DNA of 64,000 bases from Oerskovia enterophila (GTDB taxonomy: Bacteria > Actinomycetota > Actinomycetes > Actinomycetales > Cellulomonadaceae): positions 29,923 to 93,922 of the forward strand of contig NZ_MAQA01000010.1 in assembly GCF_001692445.1 (NCBI RefSeq). The letters run 5' to 3'. The position numbers and the translations under genes are program-made. The notes under the pieces were generated by a model. It had not been told where the DNA came from, did not search any database, and saw only the letters and a program-made list of their open reading frames with translations. Shown in pieces: positions 10,025 to 18,694 of the stretch (position 1 is the first letter of the stretch; every line of letters starts with the position of its first letter).

Positions 10025-11746
10025 TCAGTCCTGATGGAGCGCGCGGGCGCCCGGGATCGCGTCGAGCAGGTTGCGGGTGTACTCGTGCCGGGGCGAGCGG
10101 AAGACCTCGTCGACCTGCCCGGTCTCGACGACCTTGCCCCGGTGCATGACCGCGACGGTGTGGGCGATCTCCCGGACAACCGCGAGGTCGTGCGAGATGA
10201 ACAGGTAGCTGAGCCCGAGCGACTCCTGAAGCCCGGAGAGCAGCCCGAGGATCTGGGACTGCACCTGGACGTCGAGGGCCGAGACGGGCTCGTCGAGCAC
10301 GAGGAGCTCGGGGTTGATCGCGAGAGCCCGTGCGATCGCGACCCGCTGGCGCTGCCCGCCCGAGAGCTCGGACGGCTTGCGGTCGAGCGCCGAGGCCGGC
10401 AGAGCGACGACGTCGAGCAGCTCGAGCGCGCGCGAGCGCCGCTCGTGCCTCGAACCCAGGCCGTACGCGGCGAGCGGGTCGGTCACGACCTCGCCCACCG
10501 ACAGCCGGGGGTTGAGCGAGGCGAACGGGTTCTGGTGCACGAGCTGGACCCGGCGCCGGAGGTCGCGCAGGCGTGCCCCACGCACCGCGGTCACATCGGC
10601 CCCGTCGAACGTCACGGACCCGCTCGTGACGTCGGTCAGCCGCAGCGCGAGCCGCGCGGTCGTCGACTTCCCGGAGCCGGACTCCCCCACGAGGGCGAAC
10701 GTGTGGCCGCGCGGGATCCGGAAGCTCACGTCGTCGACGGCACGATGGGTGCCGCCCCCGGCGGCGCGCGGGAGGGGGAAGTCCTTGACCAGGTGTCGGG
10801 CCACCAGGACGTCCTGCCCGGTCGGGTCCGCCGGTCCGTCGTCGGCCGCCCGTGCGACGAACGGGTCCCCCGCGCGCCCGGCGAACGTCCGTTCGCTCAC
10901 GGCACGGGGCAAGGGTGTCGCTGTCCGACGCAGCTCGCCGTGCGCGTTGAGGCTCGGAGCCGAGGCGAGGAGTGCTCGCGTGTAGGGGTGCTCAGGGTGC
11001 TCGAGCACCTCGCGCGGGGTGCCGACCTCGACGACCCGCCCCTCCGACATGACGACGATCCGGTCTGCCCGGTCCGCTGCCACGCCGAGGTCGTGGGTCA
11101 CCAGGAGGACGCTCGTCGCGGTCCGTCGGGTCAGTGCCGCGAGGTGGTCGAGGATCTGTCGCTGGACCGTCACGTCGAGCGCGCTCGTGGGTTCGTCGGC
11201 GATCAGCAGCGCGGGTTCCGCGATGATCGCGATCGCGATGAGGACGCGCTGGCGCATGCCGCCCGAGAGCTCGTGCGGGTACTGCTGCGCGCGGACCTCG
11301 GGGTCCTCGAGGCCCGCGGCCCCGAGCGCCTCGACGGCCTGCGCCCTGGCAGACCTGCGGTCGGCCAGACCGTGGACGAGCAGGACCTCTGCCACCTGGT
11401 GGCCGATGCGCTTGACCGGGTCGAGCGAGACCGTGGGGTCCTGCGGGACGAGCCCGATCTGCCGGCCGCGGAACGACCTCAGCGCCGCGGGCGAGGCGGT
11501 CGCCAGGTCGGTTCCCTGGAAGACGATCCGGCCGTGCGTGACCGCCGCGGACGACGCGAGGAGCTGGACGATCGCGTGCGCGGTCGTGGACTTCCCCGAC
11601 CCGGACTCGCCGACGACCGCCACGGTCTCGCCGGGGAGCACGTCGAACGAGACGTCCTGGACGGCCGCGACCGTCCCGCGGCGCGTGCGGTACTCGACCG
11701 CCAGGCTGTCGATGCGCAGCAGCGGTGCGCTCCGGTCCGTGCTCAT
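10025..11746 (-). CDS. Fused double ABC ATPase of a peptide-type importer
   Basis: A 573-aa protein with two full nucleotide-binding domains, equivalent to DppD and DppF fused. Domain 1 has Walker A GESGSGKST (46-54), signature LSGGMRQR (about 160-167) and the Walker B region LLIADEPTSALD. Domain 2 has Walker A at about 354-362, signature LSGGQRQR near 478 and a Walker B LLVLDEP. Each domain ends in the HPYTRALL/HEYTRNLL oligopeptide-transporter motif that follows these ATPases. The start ATG 11746 overlaps the upstream permease stop as ATGA, implying coupled translation. Two different ATP sites in one chain would power the two permeases encoded just upstream. Confidence 0.95.
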   Translation of the reverse strand: MSTDRSAPLLRIDSLAVEYRTRRGTVAAVQDVSFDVLPGETVAVVGESGSGKSTTAHAIVQLLASSAAVTHGRIVFQGTDLATASPAALRSFRGRQIGLVPQDPTVSLDPVKRIGHQVAEVLLVHGLADRRSARAQAVEALGAAGLEDPEVRAQQYPHELSGGMRQRVLIAIAIIAEPALLIADEPTSALDVTVQRQILDHLAALTRRTATSVLLVTHDLGVAADRADRIVVMSEGRVVEVGTPREVLEHPEHPYTRALLASAPSLNAHGELRRTATPLPRAVSERTFAGRAGDPFVARAADDGPADPTGQDVLVARHLVKDFPLPRAAGGGTHRAVDDVSFRIPRGHTFALVGESGSGKSTTARLALRLTDVTSGSVTFDGADVTAVRGARLRDLRRRVQLVHQNPFASLNPRLSVGEVVTDPLAAYGLGSRHERRSRALELLDVVALPASALDRKPSELSGGQRQRVAIARALAINPELLVLDEPVSALDVQVQSQILGLLSGLQESLGLSYLFISHDLAVVREIAHTVAVMHRGKVVETGQVDEVFRSPRHEYTRNLLDAIPGARALHQD

Positions 11747-12702
11747 CGGTTCCGCCGTCCTTCGGTGTCGAGGGCTCGCGAGATGCGGTTGGCCGAGAGG
11801 ACCGTCAGCACGATCGCGAGCCCGGGGAGGGTCGTGAGCCACCACGCGTTGCGCAGGAAGTCACGTCCGGTCGAGACGAGCTGACCCCACTCGGGGGCAG
11901 GCGGCGGCGCCCCGTAGCCCAGGAAGCTGAGGGACGAGACCGCCAGGATCGCGGTGCCGAGCTCGAGGGTCGCGAGGACCACGACGGGCCCGGCCGAGTT
12001 CGGCAGGACGTGCCGCAGCAGCACGCGGTGCCAGCGGTTCCCCGACGCCTGCGCGGCCTCGACGTACACCGAGCTGCGGACGCGCACGACCTCGGACCGC
12101 ATGATGCGGGCGACGCTCGCGACGCTCGCGAGCCCCACCGCGATCGCGACGTTCACGGTGCCGAACCCGAGGACCGTGACGAGCGCGAGCGAGAGCAGCA
12201 GGCTCGGGATCGCGAGCAGGACGTCGGCGACCCGCATGACGGCGTCGTCGACCCAGGAGCCGAAGAACCCCGCGAGCAGGCCCAGCGTCGAGCCGACGAC
12301 GAGCCCGAGGCCGACCGCGATGAGCGAGGCCTGGAGCGTGAGCGCCGTGCCGTGGACCACCCGGGAGTAGAGGTCGCGGCCGAGCTGGTCGGTCCCGAAC
12401 CAGTGCTCGGCCGACGGCGGCTGGAGCTTGTCGGCCGGCACCCCGGTCAGCGGGTCGGAGTGCGCGAGCAGCGTCGGGGCGAACGCGGCCACCAGGACGA
12501 CGACGATCCAGACCACTGCGGCGAGCAGCCCGGGCCGCCGGACCACGAAGCCCAGGCCCGCCACGAGGCTCGCGAGACCACGGACGCGGCCGGGCGGCAG
12601 GTCCGCGGTCGAGGGCCGCCGGAGACCGGGCGTGGTGCCGTCGACGGCATCGGCCGCCGGCAGGACGCTCTGCTCGTGCGGGGCGAGGACTGTGTCGGTC
12701 AT
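11743..12702 (-). CDS. Peptide-type ABC transporter permease (DppC-like)
   Basis: A 319-aa inner-membrane permease with about six helices. A hydrophilic N-terminal region of roughly 50 residues precedes the first helix. The segment HWFGTDQLGRDLYSRVVHG is the DppC/OppC hallmark, and EAAQASGNRWHRVLLRHVLPN is the EAA loop that contacts the ATPase. The start ATG 12702 overlaps the stop of the DppB-like gene as ATGA, and its own stop overlaps the ATPase start in the same way, so three genes are tightly coupled. Confidence 0.94.
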   Translation of the reverse strand: MTDTVLAPHEQSVLPAADAVDGTTPGLRRPSTADLPPGRVRGLASLVAGLGFVVRRPGLLAAVVWIVVVLVAAFAPTLLAHSDPLTGVPADKLQPPSAEHWFGTDQLGRDLYSRVVHGTALTLQASLIAVGLGLVVGSTLGLLAGFFGSWVDDAVMRVADVLLAIPSLLLSLALVTVLGFGTVNVAIAVGLASVASVARIMRSEVVRVRSSVYVEAAQASGNRWHRVLLRHVLPNSAGPVVVLATLELGTAILAVSSLSFLGYGAPPPAPEWGQLVSTGRDFLRNAWWLTTLPGLAIVLTVLSANRISRALDTEGRRNR

Positions 12703-13751
12703 GCTGCACCTCCGTGAAGGACGGCGACCTCGGGGGTCGACGATCTGGTGGGTACGGTCTGGTCCTCGGGGATGGCGGTCCCTCCCCCGGGCGTCGCCCC
12801 AGGCGTGGTCGCGCCTCGGCGACGTCCCGTCACCACGCGGGGATCGAGCAACGGATAGGCCAGGTCGACGAGCAGGTTGGACACGACGAACACGATCGCG
12901 GCGAAGATCACGATGCCCTGCACGACCGGGATGTCCTGGGTCTGCACCGCGGACGCGGTCACGCGGCCGAGTCCCGGTCGGGAGAACACCGTCTCGGTGA
13001 CGACCGTCCCGGAGAGCAGCTGGCCGACGATCAGACCGGTCATCGTCAGCGCGGGCAGGGCGGCGTTGCGCAGGGCGTGCGAGAAGAAGACCCTCGGGCG
13101 CCCGGCTCCCTTGGCCCACACCGCGTCGATGTAGGGCTCGCGCAACGTGGTCGCCAGGCTCTTGGACAACAGCTGGGCGATCGTCGCCCCCGTGGGCACG
13201 GCGAGCGTGATCGCGGGCAGGACGATCGAGGCGAACCCCTTGTTCCCCATCGCGGGGAAGATCGGCAGGGTGAAGGAGAACCACTGGATGAGCAGGAGGC
13301 CGAACCAGAAGGCGGGGATCGCGACCCCGAGCGGCGGCAGCCCGAGGAGCAGCTGCCCGAGACCGCGGAACCGTGTGTAGGTGGCCGCGACGGCCAGCCC
13401 TCCGCCGAGCACCACCGCGAGCAGCAGACCGGCCGCGGCGATCTGCACGGTCGGTGGGATCGCCTCGACGATGAGGTCCGCAGCGGGGCGCCCCGTGCTG
13501 ATCGACTGACCGAGGTCCCCGCGGAACAGCCCGGCGAGCTGGGAGAAGTACTGGACCACGAGCGGGCGGTCCAGACCGTGCTCGGCCCGGAGCGCGTCGA
13601 GCTGCTCGGGGGTGATGTCGTTGGCGTCGGCCCCGGCCATGAGCTGGGCCGGGTCGCCGGGCAGGGCGTAGAGCACGATGAAGGACACCGTGTAGGCGGC
13701 CCAGAGCACGCCGACCGCCTGGGCCAGTCGCGTCGCGAGATAGCGTCCCAT
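12699..13751 (-). CDS. Peptide-type ABC transporter permease (DppB-like)
   Basis: A 350-aa membrane protein with the DppB/OppB N-terminus MGRYLATRLAQAVGVLW and the ALPGDPAQLM motif that starts the periplasmic loop. The EAA-type loop DAVWAKGAGRPRVFFSHALRN faces the ATPase. The C-terminus is extended by about 35 hydrophilic residues after the last helix. ATG 13751 is preceded by GGAGGAGGAG. It pairs with the following DppC-like permease to form the transport channel. Confidence 0.94.
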   Translation of the reverse strand: MGRYLATRLAQAVGVLWAAYTVSFIVLYALPGDPAQLMAGADANDITPEQLDALRAEHGLDRPLVVQYFSQLAGLFRGDLGQSISTGRPAADLIVEAIPPTVQIAAAGLLLAVVLGGGLAVAATYTRFRGLGQLLLGLPPLGVAIPAFWFGLLLIQWFSFTLPIFPAMGNKGFASIVLPAITLAVPTGATIAQLLSKSLATTLREPYIDAVWAKGAGRPRVFFSHALRNAALPALTMTGLIVGQLLSGTVVTETVFSRPGLGRVTASAVQTQDIPVVQGIVIFAAIVFVVSNLLVDLAYPLLDPRVVTGRRRGATTPGATPGGGTAIPEDQTVPTRSSTPEVAVLHGGAA

Positions 13752-13769
13752 GGTGGTTCTCCTCCTCCG

Positions 13770-14876
13770 TCAGGCGCCGACGGCGACGGCGGCGGCGGTC
13801 CGCTCGACGAGCGGCGATCCCGGAACGGTCGAGCCGGCCGTTCCCGCACGGCCCGTGGCCGGCGTCCAGCCGAGGGCCGGGGCGACGAGTGTCGCGACGT
13901 CGTGCAGGATCTGCTCGTACTCCTCGTCGCTGAGCTCGTAGGGCAGCTCGAGGCGCAGCTCGCTGACCTCGCCCACGACGGCGTCCGCCACGAGCCCCTC
14001 GAGGATCTCCTCGCTGGGCCCCACGAGATCGGGCGCGAAGAGCGTCCGGCGCTCGCCCTGCGGGGCGAGGGTCCGGGCTCGGCGCGACTCCTCGAAGGCT
14101 CGGTAGCGTCGGCGCGACGAGGCGTCGGCGCTGTCGGTCGGCACGATGACCCGCCCGAGCGCGACCCGCGTGGTCCGCCCGCCGCCGCGCCCCGCGCGGT
14201 AGGCGGCGAGGTTCGCGAGCTGGGCGGTGACGAAGTCGTCCGACTCCTCGCCTGCCACGATGTTCCCGGTCAGGAGGTTGAGCCCGTTGCGCGCGGCCCA
14301 CTCGGTCGACCGGCGCGAGCCGGCGCCGTACCAGAGGCGGTCGACGAGCCCCGGGCTGTGCGGCTGCAGCCGGGGACGCTGGACGTTCCCGGGCGAGTGC
14401 ACCACGGTGTCCTCGTCGCCGATGAAGCCGCCCGACAGGTTGGCCGCGAGCCGCTCGATACGTGCGTGCGAGAAGTCGTGGGACTCCCAGTCCCCGTCGA
14501 AGACCAGGTCACCGATCAGGTCGGCGTGCGGCGGACGGCCCGCGCTCAGGCCCACCTGGAGGCGCCCCTGCGCGAGGACGTCGGCGGTCGAGAGGTCCTC
14601 CCCGAGGCGGAACGGGCTCTCGTACCCGATCGGGATGACGCCCGTCCCCAGCTCGATCGTGCTCGTGCGCTGGGACGCCGCAGCGAGGAAGACGGTCGCC
14701 GACGAGATCCCGTGCTCGAGGTGCCGCTGGCGGACCCACGCTCCGTCGAACCCCCAGGCCTCGGCGCGCTCGAACAGCCGCAGCGTCGCCTCGAGACCGC
14801 TGGCGGGGTCGTCGTCCGGGAAGTTCCCGGGGGTGAGGAAGGCCAGCGAGGAGATCGCCGGGGTGCTCTGGCTCAC
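13770..14876 (-). CDS. LLM-class flavin-dependent monooxygenase (KPN_01858-like), first gene of a SAM-riboswitch operon
   Basis: A 368-aa luciferase-like TIM-barrel flavoprotein that would use FMNH2 and O2. The N-terminus LAFLTPGNFPDDDPASGLE and the later LQVGLSAGRPPHAD are typical of the putative FMN-dependent luciferase-like family found next to peptide-type ABC transporters. No flavin reductase is encoded nearby, so reduced flavin must come from elsewhere. GTG 14876 has GAAGGA about 10 nt upstream; this Shine-Dalgarno can pair inside GTCC...GGAC. The SAM riboswitch upstream suggests an organosulfur substrate, which is inference. The Ala-rich C-terminal tail (about 20 residues) is not part of the family core. 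Confidence 0.88.
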   Translation of the reverse strand: MSQSTPAISSLAFLTPGNFPDDDPASGLEATLRLFERAEAWGFDGAWVRQRHLEHGISSATVFLAAASQRTSTIELGTGVIPIGYESPFRLGEDLSTADVLAQGRLQVGLSAGRPPHADLIGDLVFDGDWESHDFSHARIERLAANLSGGFIGDEDTVVHSPGNVQRPRLQPHSPGLVDRLWYGAGSRRSTEWAARNGLNLLTGNIVAGEESDDFVTAQLANLAAYRAGRGGGRTTRVALGRVIVPTDSADASSRRRYRAFEESRRARTLAPQGERRTLFAPDLVGPSEEILEGLVADAVVGEVSELRLELPYELSDEEYEQILHDVATLVAPALGWTPATGRAGTAGSTVPGSPLVERTAAAVAVGA

Positions 14877-14971
14877 GGTGGTGCGTCCTTCGGTCGGACG
14901 ACGTGCGGGTCCCGCCCGTCCCCGGGCACGCCACAGGAACCCGTGGACGGGGGTCGTTCGTCACGTCGTGT

Positions 14972-15076
14972 GCTTACCGCGACCTGTCGGCGCGGTCAGG
15001 TCCTGCCCGGAGCACCCCGTCACATCGAAGGGTTGCTGGCCAGCGAGCCGGGTCTTGGCGCTGGCGCTCTTCACCT
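14972..15076 (-). promoter_or_regulatory. SAM-I/IV-variant type riboswitch in the leader of the LLM/ABC operon
   Basis: On the minus strand the RNA has a helix GCCAGC/GCTGGC enclosing CAAGACCCGG, then GCCAGCAACCC, a hairpin closing with GGGGTGCTCCGGG, and a stem ACCTG/CAGGT whose loop ACCGCG can pair with the following CGCGGT as a pseudoknot. It ends in GGTAAGC. This order and the conserved segments (GCCAGCG, CAAG, CCCGGCT, GCAACCC, GGGGTGC, CCGGG, GGTAAGC) match my knowledge of the SAM-I/IV-variant class common in actinobacteria. S-adenosylmethionine binding would repress the operon. About 95 nt separate it from the start codon; the hairpins there (for example 14915-14951 and the paired Shine-Dalgarno) suggest translational control. 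Confidence 0.8.
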
Positions 15077-15083
15077 GCCGCAC

Positions 15084-15112
15084 AGGAAAGCCTCCCGGCG
15101 CCGTGCAGTCAA
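15084..15112 (-). promoter_or_regulatory. Promoter of the SAM-riboswitch operon
   Basis: A TTGACT -35 box (15107-15112) and a weak TTTCCT -10 box (15084-15089) are separated by 17 nt on the minus strand. Transcription would begin near 15077, which is where the riboswitch aptamer starts. Confidence 0.5.
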
Positions 15113-15156
15113 GGAGTGAGAGCGGCGTCCCACTCCATGAGACAACGCAAACGAGA

Positions 15157-15196
15157 GACGGGGCCCGGAGACCGTTCCAGGTCTCCGGGCCCCGTC
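15157..15196 (-). terminator. Terminator downstream of proB
   Basis: A perfect 17-bp stem with a 6-nt loop (arms 15157-15173 and 15180-15196) is followed on the minus strand by the T-rich stretch TCTCGTTTGCGTTGTC. It separates proB from the SAM-riboswitch operon and shows that proB is not co-transcribed with the block between it and proA. Confidence 0.88.
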
Positions 15197-15243
15197 GTGG
15201 GACCGAGCGCCGCGTCCGCGCTGCAGCGCGCCGCGAGCAGCCC

Positions 15244-16386
15244 TCAGGACGCCTTGCGCCTGCGCCCCACGAGCACCAGGTCGTCGCGGTGCACGACCTC
15301 GCGGTCGTAGCCCTCGCCGAGCTTGTCGCGCAGCTCGTGCGTCGAGCGGCCGAGGAGGTCGGGGATGTCGGTCGAGTCGAAGGCCACGAGGCCGCGCGCG
15401 ATCACGCGCCCGTCGGGCGCGACGAGCTCGACGGGGTCGCCCGCGTCGAAGTCGCCCGTGACCCCGACCACGCCCGCGGGCAGCAGCGAGGCCCGCCCGC
15501 CCAGGACCGCGGTCACGGCCCCCTCGTCGAGCTCGAGGCGCCCCCGCGTGCGCGCGGCGTGCGCGAGCCACAGGCGTCGGCGCGTGGTGCGCTTGCCCGT
15601 CACGGCGAACCAGGTCCCGACCTCGCGCCCGGCGAGCGCGCCCTCGGCGTTCGCGGCCTTGGTCAGCACGACCGGGATGCCCGAGCCGGTCGCGATGCGC
15701 ACGGACTCGAGCTTGGTGAGCATGCCGCCCGTCCCGACCGAGCTGCCGCGCCCCGTGACCTCGATGCCCTCGAGGTCGAGCGGCGAGCGGACCTCGCGGA
15801 TGCGCTGGGTGCCGGGGCGCGAGGGCGGGCCGTCGTAGAGCCCGTCGACGTCGGTCAGCAGCACCATGACGTCGGCGCGGACCAGGTGCGAGACGAGCGC
15901 CGCGAGGCGGTCGTTGTCGCCGAAGCGGATCTCGTCGGTCGCGACCGCGTCGTTCTCGTTGACGACGGGCACGACGCCCAGGTCGAGGAGCCGCTCGAGC
16001 GAGCGCTGCGCGTTGCGGTAGTGCCCGCGGCGGATGGTGTCCTCGGCCGTGAGGAGGACCTGCCCCACGCGGATGCCGTACTCGGCGAACGCCTGGGCGT
16101 ACCGGGCGACCAGGAGGCCCTGGCCCACCGAGGCCGCGGCCTGGGCCGTGGCGAGGTCGCGTGGTCGGGCGCTGAGGCCGAGCGGACCGATCCCCGCCGC
16201 GATCGCCCCGGACGTCACGAGCACGACCTGCCCGCCCGCGGCGTGCCGCGCGGCGATGACGTCGACGAGCGCGTGCAGGGCCGGGACGCTGAGGTGCCCG
16301 TCCGGTCCGGTGAGCGAGGAGGAGCCGATCTTGACGACGACCCGGTGGGCCGTGGCGACCTGGGAGCGTGCGGAGAGCGCATTCAC
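15244..16386 (-). CDS. proB: Glutamate 5-kinase
   Basis: A 380-aa kinase that phosphorylates glutamate to gamma-glutamyl phosphate, the first step of proline synthesis. The amino-acid-kinase domain (about 10-265) has VVKIGSSSLT, LVTSGAIAAG, VNENDAVATDEIRFGDND and the STDIPDLLG region further on. A C-terminal PUA domain spans roughly 285-370, as in most bacterial ProB. The GTG at 16386 is used. It is followed by a strong terminator, and its normal partner proA lies beyond the inserted block. obg is upstream after a 354-bp gap. Confidence 0.97.
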   Translation of the reverse strand: MNALSARSQVATAHRVVVKIGSSSLTGPDGHLSVPALHALVDVIAARHAAGGQVVLVTSGAIAAGIGPLGLSARPRDLATAQAAASVGQGLLVARYAQAFAEYGIRVGQVLLTAEDTIRRGHYRNAQRSLERLLDLGVVPVVNENDAVATDEIRFGDNDRLAALVSHLVRADVMVLLTDVDGLYDGPPSRPGTQRIREVRSPLDLEGIEVTGRGSSVGTGGMLTKLESVRIATGSGIPVVLTKAANAEGALAGREVGTWFAVTGKRTTRRRLWLAHAARTRGRLELDEGAVTAVLGGRASLLPAGVVGVTGDFDAGDPVELVAPDGRVIARGLVAFDSTDIPDLLGRSTHELRDKLGEGYDREVVHRDDLVLVGRRRKAS

Positions 16387-16479
16387 CGGGACATCATCGC
16401 GCGCCGGGCGCCCGGGCGCGGAGTCATGTCACCGTGTGACACCCCGGGGTGAGACGACATGGACCCTGTCGCGCCGTGG

Positions 16480-16521
16480 TGTCAGAACTGCACCGGCGCA
16501 TGGCCCGGTGCACTTCTGACA
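16480..16521. repeat. Imperfect 17-bp inverted repeat between obg and proB
   Basis: Arms TGTCAGAACTGCACCGG (16480-16496) and 16505-16521 are complementary apart from one C/C mismatch, with an 8-nt loop. There is no U-tract on either side. It lies about 95 bp upstream of the proB start. It could be an operator, an RNA hairpin or a dispersed palindromic element. Confidence 0.6.
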
Positions 16522-16605
16522 GCTTCTCCGGCGTGAGCCCGCCCGACGACGTCGCCCACCTCCCGCTCCCGTCCCACCCGGGCGGTGGTCGTCGCTCGAC
16601 CGGTA

Positions 16606-16653
16606 CGCCGCAGGGCGGGCACGACCCGAGGGGCCGTACCCGCCCTGCGGGCG
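16606..16653 (-). terminator. Probable terminator of obg
   Basis: Nearly perfect arms (16606-16623 and 16635-16653; core GCAGGGCGGG/CCCGCCCTGC) form a long GC hairpin 88 nt after the obg stop. No U-tract follows. Together with the repeat at 16480-16521 it occupies the 354-bp gap between obg and proB, in which I see no coding frame. Confidence 0.5.
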
Positions 16654-16740
16654 GACGTCGTGGGCGACGGCATCGGCGCGGGAGTCGGGCGTCGGGGCAC
16701 CCGACCGCTCGGCCCGTCGCTGCGGCACCGTGTCCGGAGG

Positions 16741-18270
16741 TCAGTCCTTCTCGGGGTCCGTCCAGTGACCGGACTCGCGCTCGGTCCAGAGCTCTGCGCG
16801 GGCCTCGGCCTTGGCGTCCATGCGCTCGTTGTACTCGCGACGCTTGTCGTTGCGCGTGGGGCGCGAGTGGTCGTCGAAGCGCAGGTCGGTGCCGCGGGGT
16901 CCGCCGAGGTGCTCGGAGCCGGTGATGAGCGTGGGCTCCCAGTCGAAGACCACGGCGTTCTTCTCGGACCCGATCCGCACCTCGTCGCCGGCGACCGCCC
17001 CGGCCTTGAAGAGCTTCTCCTCGACGCCCAGGCGGGCGAGACGGTCCGCGAGGTAGCCGACGGCCTCCTCGTTCGCGAAGTCGGTCTGACGGACCCACCG
17101 CTCGGGCTTGGCACCGCGGACCTCGAAGTAGAACGTGCCGTCGCCCGCGTTCTTGCGGGTGACCGTGAACCCGGCGTCGTCGACGGCCTTGGGGCGCAGG
17201 ATCGTGCGCACCGGAGCGGGCGCGGGGGTCTCGCGGCGCGCCGTGTCGACGAGCCCGGCGAGCGCGTAGGTCAGCTGGCGCAGGCCCTCGTGGCTCGCGG
17301 CCGAGATCTCGAAGACCTGCAGGCCGCGGGCCTCGAGGTCGGGGCGGACCAGGTCGGCGAGCTCGCGCGCCTCGGGCACGTCGATCTTGTTGAGCACGAC
17401 GAGGCGCGGGCGCTCGTTGAGCGGCAGTCCGCCCACGACGCCCGAACCGTCGAGGTCGCCCGAGTAGGCGGCCAGCTCGGCCTCGAGGGCCTCGAGGTCG
17501 GAGATGGGGTCGCGGCCCGGCTCGAGCGTCGCGCAGTCGAGCACGTGCACGATCACGGCCGTGCGCTCGATGTGGCGCAGGAACTCGAGCCCGAGCCCCT
17601 TGCCCTCGCTCGCACCGGGGATGAGGCCCGGGACGTCGGCGACCGTGAAGCGCACGTCGCCGGCCTGGACCACGCCGAGGTTCGGGACGAGTGTCGTGAA
17701 CGGGTAGTCGGCGATCTTGGGTCGTGCGGCCGAGATCGCGGCGACGAGCGAGGACTTGCCCGCGCTCGGGAAGCCGACGAGCGCGACGTCCGCGATCGAC
17801 TTGAGCTCGAGGACGAAGTCGACCTCCTCGCCGGGCTCGCCCAGGAGAGCGAAGCCCGGGGCCTTGCGGCGCGGGGAGGCGAGGCCGTGGTTGCCCAGGC
17901 CGCCGCGACCGCCCGCAGCGGCGACGTACTCGGCGCCCTCGCCGATGAGGTCGGCCAGCACGTTCCCCTGACGGTCCTTGACCACGGTGCCGTCGGGCAC
18001 GCGCAGGATCAGGTCCTCACCGTTGGCACCTTCCCGGTAGTCGCCCTTGCCCTGGGTCCCGGACGCGGCGTGCCGGTGCGGCGAGTGGTGGAACTCGAGG
18101 AGCGTCGTGGTCTGCGTGTCGACGACGATCCGCACGCTCCCACCGTCCCCACCCTTGCCGCCGTCGGGGCCGGCGAGCGGCTTGAACTTCTCCCGACGGA
18201 TGGAGGCGCAGCCGTTTCCGCCGTCACCGCCGGAGGCGTGCAGAACGACGCGGTCGACGAACGTGGCCAT
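16741..18270 (-). CDS. obg: Obg family GTPase (CgtA/ObgE)
   Basis: A 509-aa essential GTPase of ribosome assembly and stress control. The glycine-rich Obg fold occupies about 1-158 (for example [10 protein letters not shown] and [11 protein letters not shown]). The G domain follows, with G1 GFPSAGKSS (166-174), G2 FTTL, G3 DVPG and G4 NKID. An OCT domain lies near 360-430 ([14 protein letters not shown]). The last 70 residues are charged and variable. The ATG at 18270 was chosen because the Obg fold begins directly at [15 protein letters not shown]. It follows rplU-rpmA in the standard order but lies behind a terminator, so it may also have its own promoter. Confidence 0.97.
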   Translation of the reverse strand: MATFVDRVVLHASGGDGGNGCASIRREKFKPLAGPDGGKGGDGGSVRIVVDTQTTTLLEFHHSPHRHAASGTQGKGDYREGANGEDLILRVPDGTVVKDRQGNVLADLIGEGAEYVAAAGGRGGLGNHGLASPRRKAPGFALLGEPGEEVDFVLELKSIADVALVGFPSAGKSSLVAAISAARPKIADYPFTTLVPNLGVVQAGDVRFTVADVPGLIPGASEGKGLGLEFLRHIERTAVIVHVLDCATLEPGRDPISDLEALEAELAAYSGDLDGSGVVGGLPLNERPRLVVLNKIDVPEARELADLVRPDLEARGLQVFEISAASHEGLRQLTYALAGLVDTARRETPAPAPVRTILRPKAVDDAGFTVTRKNAGDGTFYFEVRGAKPERWVRQTDFANEEAVGYLADRLARLGVEEKLFKAGAVAGDEVRIGSEKNAVVFDWEPTLITGSEHLGGPRGTDLRFDDHSRPTRNDKRREYNERMDAKAEARAELWTERESGHWTDPEKD

Positions 18271-18303
18271 GGAAAGGGTCCTCTCGAGCGGGGGGAAGAA
18301 CAC

Positions 18304-18338
18304 CAGGAGGGGCGCACCGCGTCGGTGCGCCCCTCCTG
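18304..18338 (-). terminator. Terminator of rplU-rpmA
   Basis: A perfect 16-bp stem (18304-18319 with 18323-18338) and 3-nt loop begin 23 nt after the rpmA stop. It probably limits read-through from the highly expressed ribosomal genes into obg. Confidence 0.85.
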
Positions 18339-18361
18339 TCAAGCATGTGCAGCGTCGTGGA

Positions 18362-18619
18362 TCAGGCCTCGGCAGAGACGATGTCGACGACCTTGCGGCC
18401 ACGGCGCGTACCGAACTGGACGGCGCCGGCGGTCAGGGCGAACAGCGTGTCGTCGCCACCGCGACCGACGTTGTTGCCCGGGTGGAAGTGGGTGCCGCGC
18501 TGGCGGACGATGATCTCGCCGGCGCTGACGACCTGGCCACCGAAGCGCTTCACGCCGAGGCGCTGGGCGTTGGAGTCACGACCGTTGCGCGAGGAGCTCG
18601 CGCCCTTCTTGTGTGCCAT
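18362..18619 (-). CDS. rpmA: 50S ribosomal protein bL27
   Basis: An 85-aa ribosomal protein with the conserved N-terminus [19 protein letters not shown] and the core [22 protein letters not shown]. The N-terminal tail reaches the peptidyl-transferase centre. No cleavable N-terminal extension is present, unlike Firmicutes L27. It follows rplU by 75 nt. Confidence 0.98.
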   Translation of the reverse strand: MAHKKGASSSRNGRDSNAQRLGVKRFGGQVVSAGEIIVRQRGTHFHPGNNVGRGGDDTLFALTAGAVQFGTRRGRKVVDIVSAEA

Positions 18620-18694
18620 GTCGAACCTGCTTTCGTGCTGGAAGAAGAGGGGGTGGGATCACCTGCGGCGGCTCTCACGAGCCACCGAGGGAAG

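Noticed and set aside
12714..15119. An 801-codon plus-strand frame across the permease and LLM genes
   Set aside because: It crosses three well-supported minus-strand features and a riboswitch, and shows no domain.
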